From the NCBI RefSeq assembly GCF_024742075.1, contig NZ_JANSGD010000002.1, positions 186,001 to 250,000 of the forward strand: 64,000 nt of DNA, written 5' to 3'. The stretch's first letter is position 1; the number at the start of each line of letters is the position of its first letter. Below, in pieces: positions 44,155 to 52,591 of the stretch. This DNA comes from Facklamia sp. 7083-14-GEN3. GTDB lineage: Bacteria; Bacillota; Bacilli; Lactobacillales; Aerococcaceae. The translations under genes and the position numbers were made by a program. The notes beneath the pieces were generated by a model. It did not search any database. It was not told the DNA's origin and saw only the letters and a list, made by a program, of their open reading frames with translations.

Positions 44155-45503
44155 TATTTTGCCACCTCCGCTAAAGCAGTTACAAATTTATCCATTTCTT
44201 CTTTAGTACGTTTTTCAGTTACACAAAGTAGATAGGCATTGTCAACACCCATTGCTTTTGAAGCATCAAAGCCACCAACAAATCCTTTTTCAAATAAGTC
44301 TTTATTAACTTGACGTACGTCTTTATTTAATTTGATAACAAACTCGTTGAAGAAAGGTTTAGTGTTAAGGACTTCAAAACCTGCTGCTTTTAATTCTTTA
44401 GCAAGATAATGTGTATTATTGATATTAGCCTGTGCTAATTCTTGAATGCCTACCTTACCGTATGCGGACATAGCAATAGATGATGCTAAAGCGAATAAGG
44501 CTTGGTTTGAAGAATAGTTAGAAGTTGCCTTTTCACGACGAATGTGTTGTTCACGTGTAGAAAGGGTCATAACGAATCCACGTCTACCTTCTTCATCTAC
44601 TGTTTCCCCAACAATACGTGAAGGAATCTTACGCATTAATTTGTCATTAACGGCAAAGTAACCACAGTGAGGCCCACCTAAAGACATTGGAATACCGAAA
44701 GGCTGAACATCTCCAACTGTAATATCCGCTCCTAAAGCACCTGGTTTTTCTAGTTTAGCAAGAGCTAATGGGTTAGCAGAAACAATTAACAATGTTTTTG
44801 TTCCTTCTAAAGCTGACTTAATTGCTTTTAAATCTTCAACCGATCCAAAGAAGTTTGGATATTGAACAATAACTGCCGCTACTTCAGCATCTAATTTAGC
44901 TTTTAAATCTTCAAGACTTGTGACTTCATTTTCAAGTGCTATTTCTTCAACATCGTATTCTTTACCAAAACCGTAAGTTTTAACCGTTTCAATTGCTTGT
45001 GGGTTTAACCCTTTAGAGACTAATACTTTTTTAGATTTCTTAACATGATTGAATGCAAGGTTAGCTGCTTCTGAAACAGAATTATAACCATCATACATAC
45101 CACAATTCGCTAAATCCATACCGGTTAATTCGGCAATCATTGTCTGCCATTCAAATAATGCTTGCAATTCACCCTGAGATACTTCAGGTTGGTACGGAAC
45201 ATAGGCTGTCAAGAACTCTTGACGCATAATAATATGATTAACAATCGAAGGTACATGGTGGTCATACGTTCCAGCACCTAAGAAAAAAGGCATTTGACTG
45301 GATGAAGTGTTTAGAGCCGACATTCTAGTCAGTTCTTTAACGATTTCCAATTCAGAAAGTGGTTCAGGTAAGTTCATTTTACCTGTACGACGTACATTTT
45401 CAGGCAAGTCAGAGAAGATATCCATAATATCTTTAACGCCAATTGTTTCTAGCATTGCTTGGCGGTCTTGGTCTGTGTTAGGTAAATATCTAAAATTTGC
45501 CAT
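44154..45503 (-). CDS. gcvPA: Glycine dehydrogenase (decarboxylating) subunit 1
   Basis: 449 residues, the standard subunit 1 length. It starts FRYLPNTDQDRQAMLETIGV, with FLGAGTYDHHVPSIV and CGMYDGYNSVSEAANLA in the fold-type I region but no PLP lysine, which subunit 2 supplies. It completes the P-protein heterotetramer. A hairpin at 45572-45598 separates it from gcvH, and it overlaps gcvPB by one base. Confidence 0.96.
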   Translation of the reverse strand: MANFRYLPNTDQDRQAMLETIGVKDIMDIFSDLPENVRRTGKMNLPEPLSELEIVKELTRMSALNTSSSQMPFFLGAGTYDHHVPSIVNHIIMRQEFLTAYVPYQPEVSQGELQALFEWQTMIAELTGMDLANCGMYDGYNSVSEAANLAFNHVKKSKKVLVSKGLNPQAIETVKTYGFGKEYDVEEIALENEVTSLEDLKAKLDAEVAAVIVQYPNFFGSVEDLKAIKSALEGTKTLLIVSANPLALAKLEKPGALGADITVGDVQPFGIPMSLGGPHCGYFAVNDKLMRKIPSRIVGETVDEEGRRGFVMTLSTREQHIRREKATSNYSSNQALFALASSIAMSAYGKVGIQELAQANINNTHYLAKELKAAGFEVLNTKPFFNEFVIKLNKDVRQVNKDLFEKGFVGGFDASKAMGVDNAYLLCVTEKRTKEEMDKFVTALAEVAK

Positions 45504-45571
45504 GATCTGCTCCTTAATCTATTTTTTCTTTAATTCGTACTTTTTAAATTAATAGCATTTTAAACTTAAAT

Positions 45572-45598
45572 ATTAGAGTGACATAGAGTCACTCTAAT
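45572..45598 (-). repeat. Intercistronic hairpin between gcvH and gcvPA
   Basis: ATTAGAGTGAC pairs with GTCACTCTAAT around ATAGA. No T-run follows on the minus strand, so it looks like an mRNA processing or stability element and not a terminator. Confidence 0.6.
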
Positions 45599-45621
45599 AA
45601 ATAAACCTTTAAAATTTATGA

Positions 45622-45981
45622 TTATTCAGCTGGCTCTTCAGTTAAGAATTCTGATGTGTCGATGTCTTCTTCAGTTTCGATTTCGAAGAACCATCCTTTA
45701 CCTTGAGCATCTTCGTTAACTAATTCTGGTGCATCTTCTAATTCTTCGTTAACTGCTACAACTTTTCCTGCGAAAGGCGCGTATACTTCAGAAACTGATT
45801 TAACTGATTCTACTGTAGCGATTTCTTCCTCAGCGTCGAATTCATCGTCAACTTCTGGTAGTTCAACGTGAACGATATCTCCTAATTGTTCTGCAGCAAA
45901 TGCAGTGATACCTACACGTGCTTTGTTAGCTGCTAAAATTTCAATGAATTCGTGTTCTTCTGTAAAAAATACTTGTGACAT
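45622..45981 (-). CDS. gcvH: Glycine cleavage system H protein
   Basis: 119 residues. It is the lipoyl carrier of the glycine cleavage complex. The lipoylated lysine is Lys61 in EIATVESVKSVSEVYAP. The flanking strands VGITAFAAEQLGDIVHVELP and GWFFEIE are standard. GAAAAGGGG precedes the start. Lipoylation enzymes (LplA, LipM/LipL) are not in the window. In many lactic bacteria GcvH occurs alone as a lipoate relay; here it comes with the complete P and T proteins. Confidence 0.97.
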   Translation of the reverse strand: MSQVFFTEEHEFIEILAANKARVGITAFAAEQLGDIVHVELPEVDDEFDAEEEIATVESVKSVSEVYAPFAGKVVAVNEELEDAPELVNEDAQGKGWFFEIETEEDIDTSEFLTEEPAE

Positions 45982-46064
45982 TATTAATGACCCCTTTTCT
46001 TAAATTGTTTTATGTGCTCATTTTATCAAACATTTAACAAAAATGAAACTACTTTAAGTTAAAT

Positions 46065-47201
46065 TTACTTACTAGCAGTTAACCAATCTTTCTTAGTTAA
46101 TTCTGCTTCAATTTCTTTGCCACGGATATCGATAATTACTTTATCGCCAACTTTATAATCTGTGTCAACACGTACAAATCCTAAAGGATATCCCAATGTA
46201 GGGGATTTAGTTCCCGAAGTTACAACACCAATTACTTCACCTTCATGATTTTTAACTTCCATACCATGACGAGCGATTTGTTTACCATCAATCTTGAATC
46301 CACGAGAAGCTTCTTTTTTATCACCAGCACGGTAAGCAGCAATCGCTTCTTTACCGATGTAATCTGCTTCTTTAGCTTTTGGCACTGCAAAAGCAATTCC
46401 GCCAGCAATTGGGTTGACACTCTCATCGAAGTCATTGCCATATAATGGTAGACCAGCTTCAAGACGTAAAGTATCACGTGCACCAAGCGCACACTCTTTA
46501 ACACCTAAGTCTTGCCCTTCTTCAACTAATTTCTTCCAAATCTCAACCATATGCTCAGCTGGAATATATAGTTCGAAACCTTCTTCACCAGTGTAACCAG
46601 TACGTGAAATTTGAACACGTTCAAAACCAGCTACTACTTGGTCTTGTTTGTAAGAATAGTATTCAATTTCTTTCAAGTTAGTATCTGTAATGCGAGCCAA
46701 TAGTTCTTCAGCATTTGGTCCTTGAACTGCAATTAAGCCCCAGTCATAAGTTTCATCTGTGATTTCAACTTGACCATCTTGGTTATGATCATTCATCCAT
46801 TTAACAATCTTTTCACGGTTAGAGCCGTTTGGAGTTGCAACAAATTCATCATCATTACGACGATAGTAAATTAAATCATCTAACATACCACCATCTTCTT
46901 TACATACAGCGGTATATTGAGCTTTTCCATTATACGTAGCTTTATTTACGTCATTCGTGATTAAACCGTTCCACCAGTCATAAGCATTCATCTTAGCTGA
47001 TTTAACGCGAACTTCTCCCATATGAGAAGCGTCAAATAAACCAACTGCATTACGAACAGCTTCATGTTCTTCAGCTATTTTTGTGATTTGAATTGGTAAT
47101 CCCCATCCACCGAAATCTGTAATCTTACAACCTTTTTCGATGTAATAGTCATACATAGGTGTTTTTTTCAATCCGTTTTCATCTAATTGAACGTTTGTCA
47201 T
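46065..47201 (-). CDS. gcvT: Aminomethyltransferase (glycine cleavage T protein)
   Basis: 378 residues. It moves the aminomethyl carbon from GcvH to tetrahydrofolate, giving 5,10-methylene-THF and ammonia, or the reverse. Family segments: FGGWGLPIQI, LFDASHMGEV, LITNDVNKA, AQYTAVCKEDGGMLDDLIYY (catalytic Asp), TGYTGEEGFELYIP and a C-terminal VTSGTKSPTLGYPLGFVRV. It is 18 bases downstream of fchA and 83 upstream of gcvH, so it is where the folate genes join the glycine genes in the operon. Confidence 0.96.
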   Translation of the reverse strand: MTNVQLDENGLKKTPMYDYYIEKGCKITDFGGWGLPIQITKIAEEHEAVRNAVGLFDASHMGEVRVKSAKMNAYDWWNGLITNDVNKATYNGKAQYTAVCKEDGGMLDDLIYYRRNDDEFVATPNGSNREKIVKWMNDHNQDGQVEITDETYDWGLIAVQGPNAEELLARITDTNLKEIEYYSYKQDQVVAGFERVQISRTGYTGEEGFELYIPAEHMVEIWKKLVEEGQDLGVKECALGARDTLRLEAGLPLYGNDFDESVNPIAGGIAFAVPKAKEADYIGKEAIAAYRAGDKKEASRGFKIDGKQIARHGMEVKNHEGEVIGVVTSGTKSPTLGYPLGFVRVDTDYKVGDKVIIDIRGKEIEAELTKKDWLTASK

Positions 47202-47219
47202 TATATTATCTCCTTCGCT

Positions 47220-47846
47220 TTACTTGATTAAAATATCTTTGACTTGTGCGTAGTATTCATCTAATTGAGAGGACAATTCAGCAACTTTTTTATTAGCCAA
47301 ATCATAATATTCTTCTTGTTTTTCTTTATCTTTGAGTTGTCCACCATTAATATAAAGATTTAAAGAAGAAGCTTGGACAGCCGATCTTAACATTTGAAGA
47401 CCTACACCCACATCTGAAATGATGATTTTTTTAATTAAAGGGATAACTTTATCAAATCCTTCAACAATTTGACTAACTTCTGAAATCAAGTCAACTGGAG
47501 GTTGAGAAGCAATGACCAATCCGCTTTGGATGGCTTCATTACGCACTTGTTTTTCTACGTCAGTTGATCTTGGCATACCATACGCTTTAGAAAGCGGTTC
47601 AAATTCTGTGGCATCACGATCAATAATATTTATAAAAATTTCTTTACTTTTTTCAAACTCTTCAATTTTTTCAGCAAGAAAAGTTTGATCTTCTTCAGAT
47701 AATTTATCACTTTGCGAGAAAATCATAGCCATCAAAATAGCCCCAATACCCAATCCAGCTGTAACCCCAGCTGCAGCCCCTCCACCAGGAGTTGGCTCAT
47801 TAGAAGCTAATTTGTTAATAAATTCTGTGACTTTTAATTCTTTCAT
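47220..47846 (-). CDS. fchA: Methenyltetrahydrofolate cyclohydrolase, FchA (cyclodeaminase family)
   Basis: 208 residues, the FTCD_C fold (PF04961). The substrate loop PTPGGGAAAG is at residues 18-27; other landmarks are DRDATEFEPL and SDVGVGLQMLRSA with LNLYINGG near the end. In clostridia, free-standing proteins of this type interconvert 5,10-methenyl-THF and 10-formyl-THF. Some instead deaminate formimino-THF, but no formiminotransferase or histidine-degradation gene is nearby. Position between folD and gcvT, plus a FolD lacking the cyclohydrolase lysine, favours the cyclohydrolase role. It starts 9 bases after folD. Confidence 0.85.
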   Translation of the reverse strand: MKELKVTEFINKLASNEPTPGGGAAAGVTAGLGIGAILMAMIFSQSDKLSEEDQTFLAEKIEEFEKSKEIFINIIDRDATEFEPLSKAYGMPRSTDVEKQVRNEAIQSGLVIASQPPVDLISEVSQIVEGFDKVIPLIKKIIISDVGVGLQMLRSAVQASSLNLYINGGQLKDKEKQEEYYDLANKKVAELSSQLDEYYAQVKDILIK

Positions 47847-47855
47847 TACTCGCTC

Positions 47856-48710
47856 CTATTCTAAACCATTAAGAAGCTTAGCACCCTTGACAACTTGTGA
47901 AGCTAGAACACCAGTTGTTACAGAACCAACACCACCTGGAACAGGAGTGATGGCACTTGCTTTAGGCTCAACTTCATCAAAGCGAACATCTCCAGTTGCC
48001 TTACCATCTTTATAGCCAAATCCGACATCGATAACTGTTGCGCCTTCTTTAATATAATCAGGTCCAACAAGCCCAAGAGCTCCAGTAGCAGAGACCACAA
48101 TATCAGCTAAAGTAGTGTGGATTGTATTATCTTTAGTATAAACATGTGTATTTGAAACTGTTGCATTACGATTTGATAACATAACAGCTAATGGCTTACC
48201 AACAACTGGCGATGACCCAATGACACTAACTTCTGCACCTTCTAATTCATAATTATAGTAATCAAGAATTTCGATACAAGCTTGTGCTGTAGAAGGGGCC
48301 ATTGCAGTTGGATCATTATTAATTAGTTTCCCTAAGTTCACTGGGTTTAAAGCATCTACGTCTTTATAAGGATTTAAACGTTCTGCAATTTCTGCACGTT
48401 CAATTCCTTCTGGGAATGGTTGCATAATGATAACGCCTGATACAGATTTATCTTCATTTAATTCGTCAATAATTTTTAATACATCTTCAGTTGTTTTTGC
48501 ATCTAATTCAGTACGAGCTTCAGCTTCGATTCCGCATTTTTCCATTACTTTCATAGCGTTTTTTTCATAAGCCATGGAAGAAGGATTTTCATCGACACGT
48601 AATACAACTAATTTAGGGACAATCCCTTTTTCTCTTAAAGCTTCTGCTTCTTGACGAGTACGCTCGCGAATAGCTTTTCCAACTTCTTTACCATCTAAAA
48701 TCTTACCCAT
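47856..48710 (-). CDS. folD: Methylenetetrahydrofolate dehydrogenase, FolD family, cyclohydrolase lysine missing
   Basis: 284 residues. It oxidises 5,10-methylene-THF to methenyl-THF with NAD(P)+. The Rossmann part has VIGSSPVVGKPLAVML and ITPVPGGVGSVTTGVL. In E. coli FolD the active site is Tyr50-x3-Lys54 and Gln98. Here the same stretch reads SMAYEKNAMK: Tyr48 is kept, but position 52, where Lys54 should be, is Ala. The QLPLP motif is MQPFP, so Gln98 aligns with Met; the later Asp (KDVDAL) is kept. Loss of that Lys abolishes cyclohydrolase activity in characterised FolD, so this is probably a dehydrogenase only, with FchA doing the next step. Neighbouring Lys50 or Lys54 could still substitute. 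Confidence 0.9.
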   Translation of the reverse strand: MGKILDGKEVGKAIRERTRQEAEALREKGIVPKLVVLRVDENPSSMAYEKNAMKVMEKCGIEAEARTELDAKTTEDVLKIIDELNEDKSVSGVIIMQPFPEGIERAEIAERLNPYKDVDALNPVNLGKLINNDPTAMAPSTAQACIEILDYYNYELEGAEVSVIGSSPVVGKPLAVMLSNRNATVSNTHVYTKDNTIHTTLADIVVSATGALGLVGPDYIKEGATVIDVGFGYKDGKATGDVRFDEVEPKASAITPVPGGVGSVTTGVLASQVVKGAKLLNGLE

Positions 48711-48804
48711 AAGATCCTCCCTTTTCTATTCGATACACTGTAAAAATCGAACGAGCAAAAATTTACTCGCTCGACTATTAATTTTATCTTAGAATCTATT
48801 CTTT

Positions 48805-50475
48805 TTAGAATAATCCTTCGATGTTACCTTTTTCATCAACATCAATACGGTTAGCAGCTGGTTCTTTTGGTAATCCAGGCATCTTCATGATATCACCTGT
48901 CATAGCAACAATGAAGCCTGCACCAGCTGAAACGGTTAAATCACGGATAGTAACAGTGAATCCTTCTGGAGCCCCAAGTAATTTAGGATCGTCAGAGAAT
49001 GAATATTGAGTTTTCGCCATACAAATTGGTAGGTTACCGTGGCCTTGCTCAGTGAATTGCTTAATTTTCTTCTTAGCTACTGAAGTAAATTCAACTTTTG
49101 CACCACCATAAATTTTGGTTACTAACGTTTCAAGTTTATCTTCAATAGAATCTTCTACATCATAGGCAAATTTGAAGTTGCTTTCTTTTTCAGATGCTTC
49201 AACGACAGCTTTGGCTAATTCAGTTGCACCTTCGCCTCCATCAGAGAAGTGAGTAGAAAGAACAACTTTAACGCCTTCTTTTTCACATTCTTCACGTAAT
49301 GCTTCAATCTCAGCATCTGTATCAGTTGGGAATGCGTTGATCGCAACTACTGGGTTTAACCCGAATACATTCTTAATATTGTTAATGTGACGCATTAAGT
49401 TAGGCATACCTTTACGTAAAGCATCTACGTTTTCTGGTCCTAATTCTTTCTTGTCAACTCCACCATGCATCTTCAAAGCACGAATTGTCGCTACGATTAC
49501 AACGGCTGAAGGAGCAATTCCAGCTTGACGACATTTGATGTCTAAGAATTTCTCAGCACCTAAGTCCGCACCGAAACCAGCTTCAGTAATTGTGTAATCT
49601 GCATAATTCATTGCTAATTTAGTAGCAATAATAGAGTTACATCCGTGAGCAATATTAGCAAATGGTCCACCGTGTACAAAAGCTGGTGTTCCTTCTAATG
49701 TTTGTACAATGTTTGGCTTGATTGCATCTTTAAGTAAAGCAGTTGCTGCTCCGGCACCGTTAATATCTTTAACAGTAACTGGCTTATTATCTTTGCGAGT
49801 GTAAGCAACAATCATATTACCTAATTTTTCTTTCAATTCTTGTAAATTGTTAGATAAACAGAATGCTGCCATTACTTCAGAAGCTACAACGATGTCGTAA
49901 CCATCTTCACGTGTCACACCATCAACACGACGACCTAATCCATTTACAATATTACGTAATTGACGGTCGTTCATGTCAACAACACGACGCCATACAATAC
50001 GATTGGTATCAATATCTAATTCATTACCATGGTGAATGTGGTTATCTAATAAGGCAGCGATTAAGTTAGTTGCTGCTCCAATCGCGTGGAAATCTCCAGT
50101 AAAGTGTAAGTTAATATCTTCCATAGGAACAACTTGTGCGTATCCACCACCAGCAGCTCCACCTTTAATACCAAATACTGGTCCTAATGAAGGCTCACGT
50201 AAAGCAACTGCTGTTTTCTTACCGATCTTAGTCATTCCATCTGCCAAGCCGATTGAAGTAGTAGTTTTACCTTCACCAGCAGGAGTTGGAGTGATTGCAG
50301 TAACAAGAACTAATTTTCCTAAGTCCTTATTATCCATATCTAATTTAGTAAAATCGATTTTAGCTTTTGTTTTACCGTAAGGCTCTAATACATCATTAGA
50401 AATCCCTAACTTTGCAGCCACATCTTCAATTGGTTGCAATTTAGCTTCCTGTGCGATTTGAATATCTGTCTTCAT
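48805..50475 (-). CDS. fhs: Formate--tetrahydrofolate ligase
   Basis: 556 residues, the standard length. It joins formate to THF using ATP, giving 10-formyl-THF, and can run backwards to make ATP. The nucleotide loop [13 protein letters not shown] is at residues 63-75, followed by [23 protein letters not shown] and [12 protein letters not shown] at 50475 is used; a frame from 50505 has no site. It is the first gene of the fhs-folD-fchA-gcvT-gcvH-gcvPA-gcvPB run, with an extended -10 at 50528-50536. A 94-base gap separates it from folD. Confidence 0.97.
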   Translation of the reverse strand: MKTDIQIAQEAKLQPIEDVAAKLGISNDVLEPYGKTKAKIDFTKLDMDNKDLGKLVLVTAITPTPAGEGKTTTSIGLADGMTKIGKKTAVALREPSLGPVFGIKGGAAGGGYAQVVPMEDINLHFTGDFHAIGAATNLIAALLDNHIHHGNELDIDTNRIVWRRVVDMNDRQLRNIVNGLGRRVDGVTREDGYDIVVASEVMAAFCLSNNLQELKEKLGNMIVAYTRKDNKPVTVKDINGAGAATALLKDAIKPNIVQTLEGTPAFVHGGPFANIAHGCNSIIATKLAMNYADYTITEAGFGADLGAEKFLDIKCRQAGIAPSAVVIVATIRALKMHGGVDKKELGPENVDALRKGMPNLMRHINNIKNVFGLNPVVAINAFPTDTDAEIEALREECEKEGVKVVLSTHFSDGGEGATELAKAVVEASEKESNFKFAYDVEDSIEDKLETLVTKIYGGAKVEFTSVAKKKIKQFTEQGHGNLPICMAKTQYSFSDDPKLLGAPEGFTVTIRDLTVSAGAGFIVAMTGDIMKMPGLPKEPAANRIDVDEKGNIEGLF

Positions 50476-50527
50476 TAAAATCTTTTCCCCCTTTAGATAA
50501 ATCACATAGTATCTCTATGCATCTCTC

Positions 50528-50536
50528 ATCATACCA
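50528..50536 (-). promoter_or_regulatory. Extended -10 of the fhs operon
   Basis: TGGTATGAT on the minus strand, about 52 bases before the fhs ATG. No good -35 hexamer, consistent with dependence on an activator. Confidence 0.55.
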
Positions 50537-50608
50537 TAAAACAATAGGAAACTCTTACATTTTGCAGACTGTTTTTAAAAAATTGCATTTTTGCCTTGTA
50601 ACCGGATG

Positions 50609-50760
50609 TTTTCACAAACACCCTCAAGCAACTAAACACTAAATTTGTTTATAATATCAACAAAGAAAGTTAGTTATACTTTTCACAACCGCTGTTCGAT
50701 ATACAAAAGTTGTTGTTAATATATCGACAATCACTTGGCTGTTTTAAGTTTTTTTCACAA
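50609..50760 (-). repeat. Three direct copies of TTGTGAAAA upstream of fhs
   Basis: Identical 9-mers at 50609-50617, 50680-50688 and 50752-50760, spaced 71 and 72 bases apart. Each contains TTGTGAA, one half of the Rex operator TTGTGAA-N4-TTCACAA; no complete Rex site is present. Confidence 0.55.
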
Positions 50761-50775
50761 AACTTTATCTTTTTT

Positions 50776-51891
50776 CTAAATTGCAGTCACTTTATACATT
50801 CTGGAGTTATGATAACCTAGTAAGACTTTATGATAACCTGCTAATTTTTCATCAACTTCACGGTTACCTGTATAAACTAAAAGCGGTTGTCCCTTCAAGG
50901 TATTTAATTTTCCAGGGGTTGCAACGATTATAATATCTTCTTTATCTAACTTGGCAAGGACTTTGTCAGATAATTGATGATTCCCTCGACCAAAAAGATA
51001 CCCTTGTCCACCCATCGGTGTAACAATTAATTTAGCTGGTTGATCTCCAATAATATCTAGAATTTCTTGTTCGTATACATCTTTTTTTACAATTTTTTTA
51101 TTTCGTATGATATCCACACCTAATAATGTTGGATCTAAACCTAACTCTAACATTACAGGTGCGACTGTTGAACCAGATCCAATTATATAGAAGACATTTT
51201 CTTCCATTCTATCTATAATATCAAGCGCTACAGAAACTCTTGCTGCTTCATCAGATTGAGGGGTAGGTGATTTTAAGTTTTGCAAATGACTTTCATCATA
51301 AGGAACGCTCAGATAACCATAAACTTTTGTAATAATTTCGTCACGCCGAAAAGCATCCTCCTCAATATCGATAACTTCTTCATCTTTTAAAGACAATTCC
51401 TTATCTTTCAAATATCTCAAAGCTAACTTTCCCGCATGTTCAGGTGTCACTGCATAAACAGGGGAGTGAATTTTAACTCCCGCTGGGATTCCAACCGTTG
51501 GAATAGCGAGTTGAGTGACTGAAGCAATATCACGAGCTGTTCCATCGCCTCCTGCAAACAGTATTAAATCTACCCCACGCTCTTGCAGTTTTTCAACTAA
51601 TTGAATGGTATCCTTCGCACTACTCTCTCCATCAATTTGATGAATCACTTCATAATTTAATTCTGTTTCTTTCACTACATCTTCGCCCATCTTGCCAGAA
51701 GCGACATAGACAATTAATTCTTCTTTAAGTGGATTTAATTCTTTGAGTGCTTTTAAAGCTTTTATAGGTGCCTCAGGATTAGCCCCTCTTTTAATAGCCT
51801 CATTCAAAACCTCCTTACCATCCGTACCCTTTAACCCTACTCGTCCTCCCATTCCTGCAATGGGATTTACTACAATTCCTAACTTTTTCAT
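50776..51891 (-). CDS. ATP-NAD kinase-family protein (AcoX/COG3199-like)
   Basis: 371 residues. The N terminus MKKLGIVVNPIAGMGGRVGLKGTDG and the AGGDGTARDI motif (residues 113-122) put it in the NAD kinase/diacylglycerol kinase fold. The C-terminal half (FYIIGSGSTVAPVMLELG, VTPMGGQGYLFGRGNHQ) matches the longer COG3199/AcoX group. Those proteins occur beside acetoin, glycine-reductase or C1 clusters, without a settled reaction. NadK proper is at 1642. It has its own promoter and lies 300 bases upstream of fhs on the same strand with no clear terminator between. Supplying NADP+ for the FolD step is a guess. Confidence 0.78.
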   Translation of the reverse strand: MKKLGIVVNPIAGMGGRVGLKGTDGKEVLNEAIKRGANPEAPIKALKALKELNPLKEELIVYVASGKMGEDVVKETELNYEVIHQIDGESSAKDTIQLVEKLQERGVDLILFAGGDGTARDIASVTQLAIPTVGIPAGVKIHSPVYAVTPEHAGKLALRYLKDKELSLKDEEVIDIEEDAFRRDEIITKVYGYLSVPYDESHLQNLKSPTPQSDEAARVSVALDIIDRMEENVFYIIGSGSTVAPVMLELGLDPTLLGVDIIRNKKIVKKDVYEQEILDIIGDQPAKLIVTPMGGQGYLFGRGNHQLSDKVLAKLDKEDIIIVATPGKLNTLKGQPLLVYTGNREVDEKLAGYHKVLLGYHNSRMYKVTAI

Positions 51892-51922
51892 TTCAACTCT
51901 CCTCTCAACCTTTTTCTATCTT

Positions 51923-51951
51923 ATTATAGGCCTTATAGCTACTTTTGTCAT
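51923..51951 (-). promoter_or_regulatory. Promoter of the NAD-kinase-like gene
   Basis: ATGACA, a 17-base spacer and TATAAT on the minus strand, 31 bases before the ATG at 51891. It is back to back with the chromate-transporter promoter. Confidence 0.7.
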
Positions 51952-51964
51952 ACTTAAGCTCAGG

Positions 51965-51993
51965 TTTACATTTTTCTCTTTTCTCTCTATAAT
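51965..51993 (+). promoter_or_regulatory. Promoter of the chromate-transporter pair
   Basis: TTTACA, a 17-base spacer and TATAAT, 42 bases before the TTG start at 52036. Confidence 0.72.
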
Positions 51994-52035
51994 TTGAATT
52001 GTCTAATTTTATTAGCAACTATTAGGAGTGATCCT

Positions 52036-52587
52036 TTGCAAAAAGAACTAAAATTTTATATCAAATTATTTCGAGTAACTTTTCTATTAAGCGCTTTTAC
52101 CTTTGGTGGAGGTTATGTAATTGTAAGTCTTATGAAAAAACAATTTGTTGATGACTACCTTTGGTTTGAAGAAAATCAAATGCTTGATTTAATCGCTATC
52201 GCCCAATCTTCACCTGGGGCAATTGCTATTAATGCTGCGGTTATTGTGGGCTATCAATTAGCAGGATGGCTAGGTGTTCTCACCACTGTTTTTGCGACTA
52301 TTCTTCCTCCCTTTGCAATTATCTCTATTATTGCGCATTTCTATCAGGTTTTTATTGAAAACCAATGGGTAGCCTGGATGTTAGAAGGTATGCAGGCAGG
52401 AGTTGCGGCTGTTATCGCTTCTGTTGTTTATACAATGATCAAAGATCTTATTAAACAAAAAGAAAAGTATTTGATTCTGATTTTTATATTCGCACTTATC
52501 TTAGTTAGCTATTTTAACTTTCCGATTTCATGGCTAATTCTTATTTCGTTATGTGGCGGCTTTATTTATTCTTATTTAAAGAGGTGA
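52036..52587 (+). CDS. Chromate transporter-family protein, half-size subunit 1
   Basis: 183 residues. It is a short-chain CHR protein with six hydrophobic segments. The family motif TFGGGYVIVSLM is near residue 22 and the conserved PGAIAINAAVIVGYQLAG near residue 70. The start is TTG at 52036, since AGGAG lies 7 bases ahead and earlier in-frame codons have no site. Short CHR proteins come as pairs that are thought to assemble in opposite orientations; the partner begins 4 bases after its stop. Chromate export is proven for a few long CHR proteins; the natural substrate may be sulfate or another anion. Confidence 0.85.
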   Translation: MQKELKFYIKLFRVTFLLSAFTFGGGYVIVSLMKKQFVDDYLWFEENQMLDLIAIAQSSPGAIAINAAVIVGYQLAGWLGVLTTVFATILPPFAIISIIAHFYQVFIENQWVAWMLEGMQAGVAAVIASVVYTMIKDLIKQKEKYLILIFIFALILVSYFNFPISWLILISLCGGFIYSYLKR

Positions 52588-52591
52588 TTAC

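Larger units (their letters stand above)
50476..50775 (-). promoter_or_regulatory. Upstream region of the C1/glycine operon
   Basis: About 300 bases without a gene. It contains the extended -10 TGGTATGAT (50528-50536), three identical TTGTGAAAA words on the minus strand (50609-50617, 50680-50688, 50752-50760), and an inverted repeat TCGATATA/TATATCGA (50696-50703, 50720-50727). No glycine or THF riboswitch core was recognised, and the leader after the -10 is only about 45 bases. Operator function is inferred from repetition. Confidence 0.5.

Noticed and set aside
47918-50380. Several 60-114 codon frames inside folD and fhs
   Set aside because: They are shadow frames within highly conserved genes and none has a start signal.
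50476-50775. Glycine or THF riboswitch before the C1 operon
   Set aside because: Neither conserved core could be read, and the predicted leader after the -10 is only about 45 bases. A covariance-model search would settle it.
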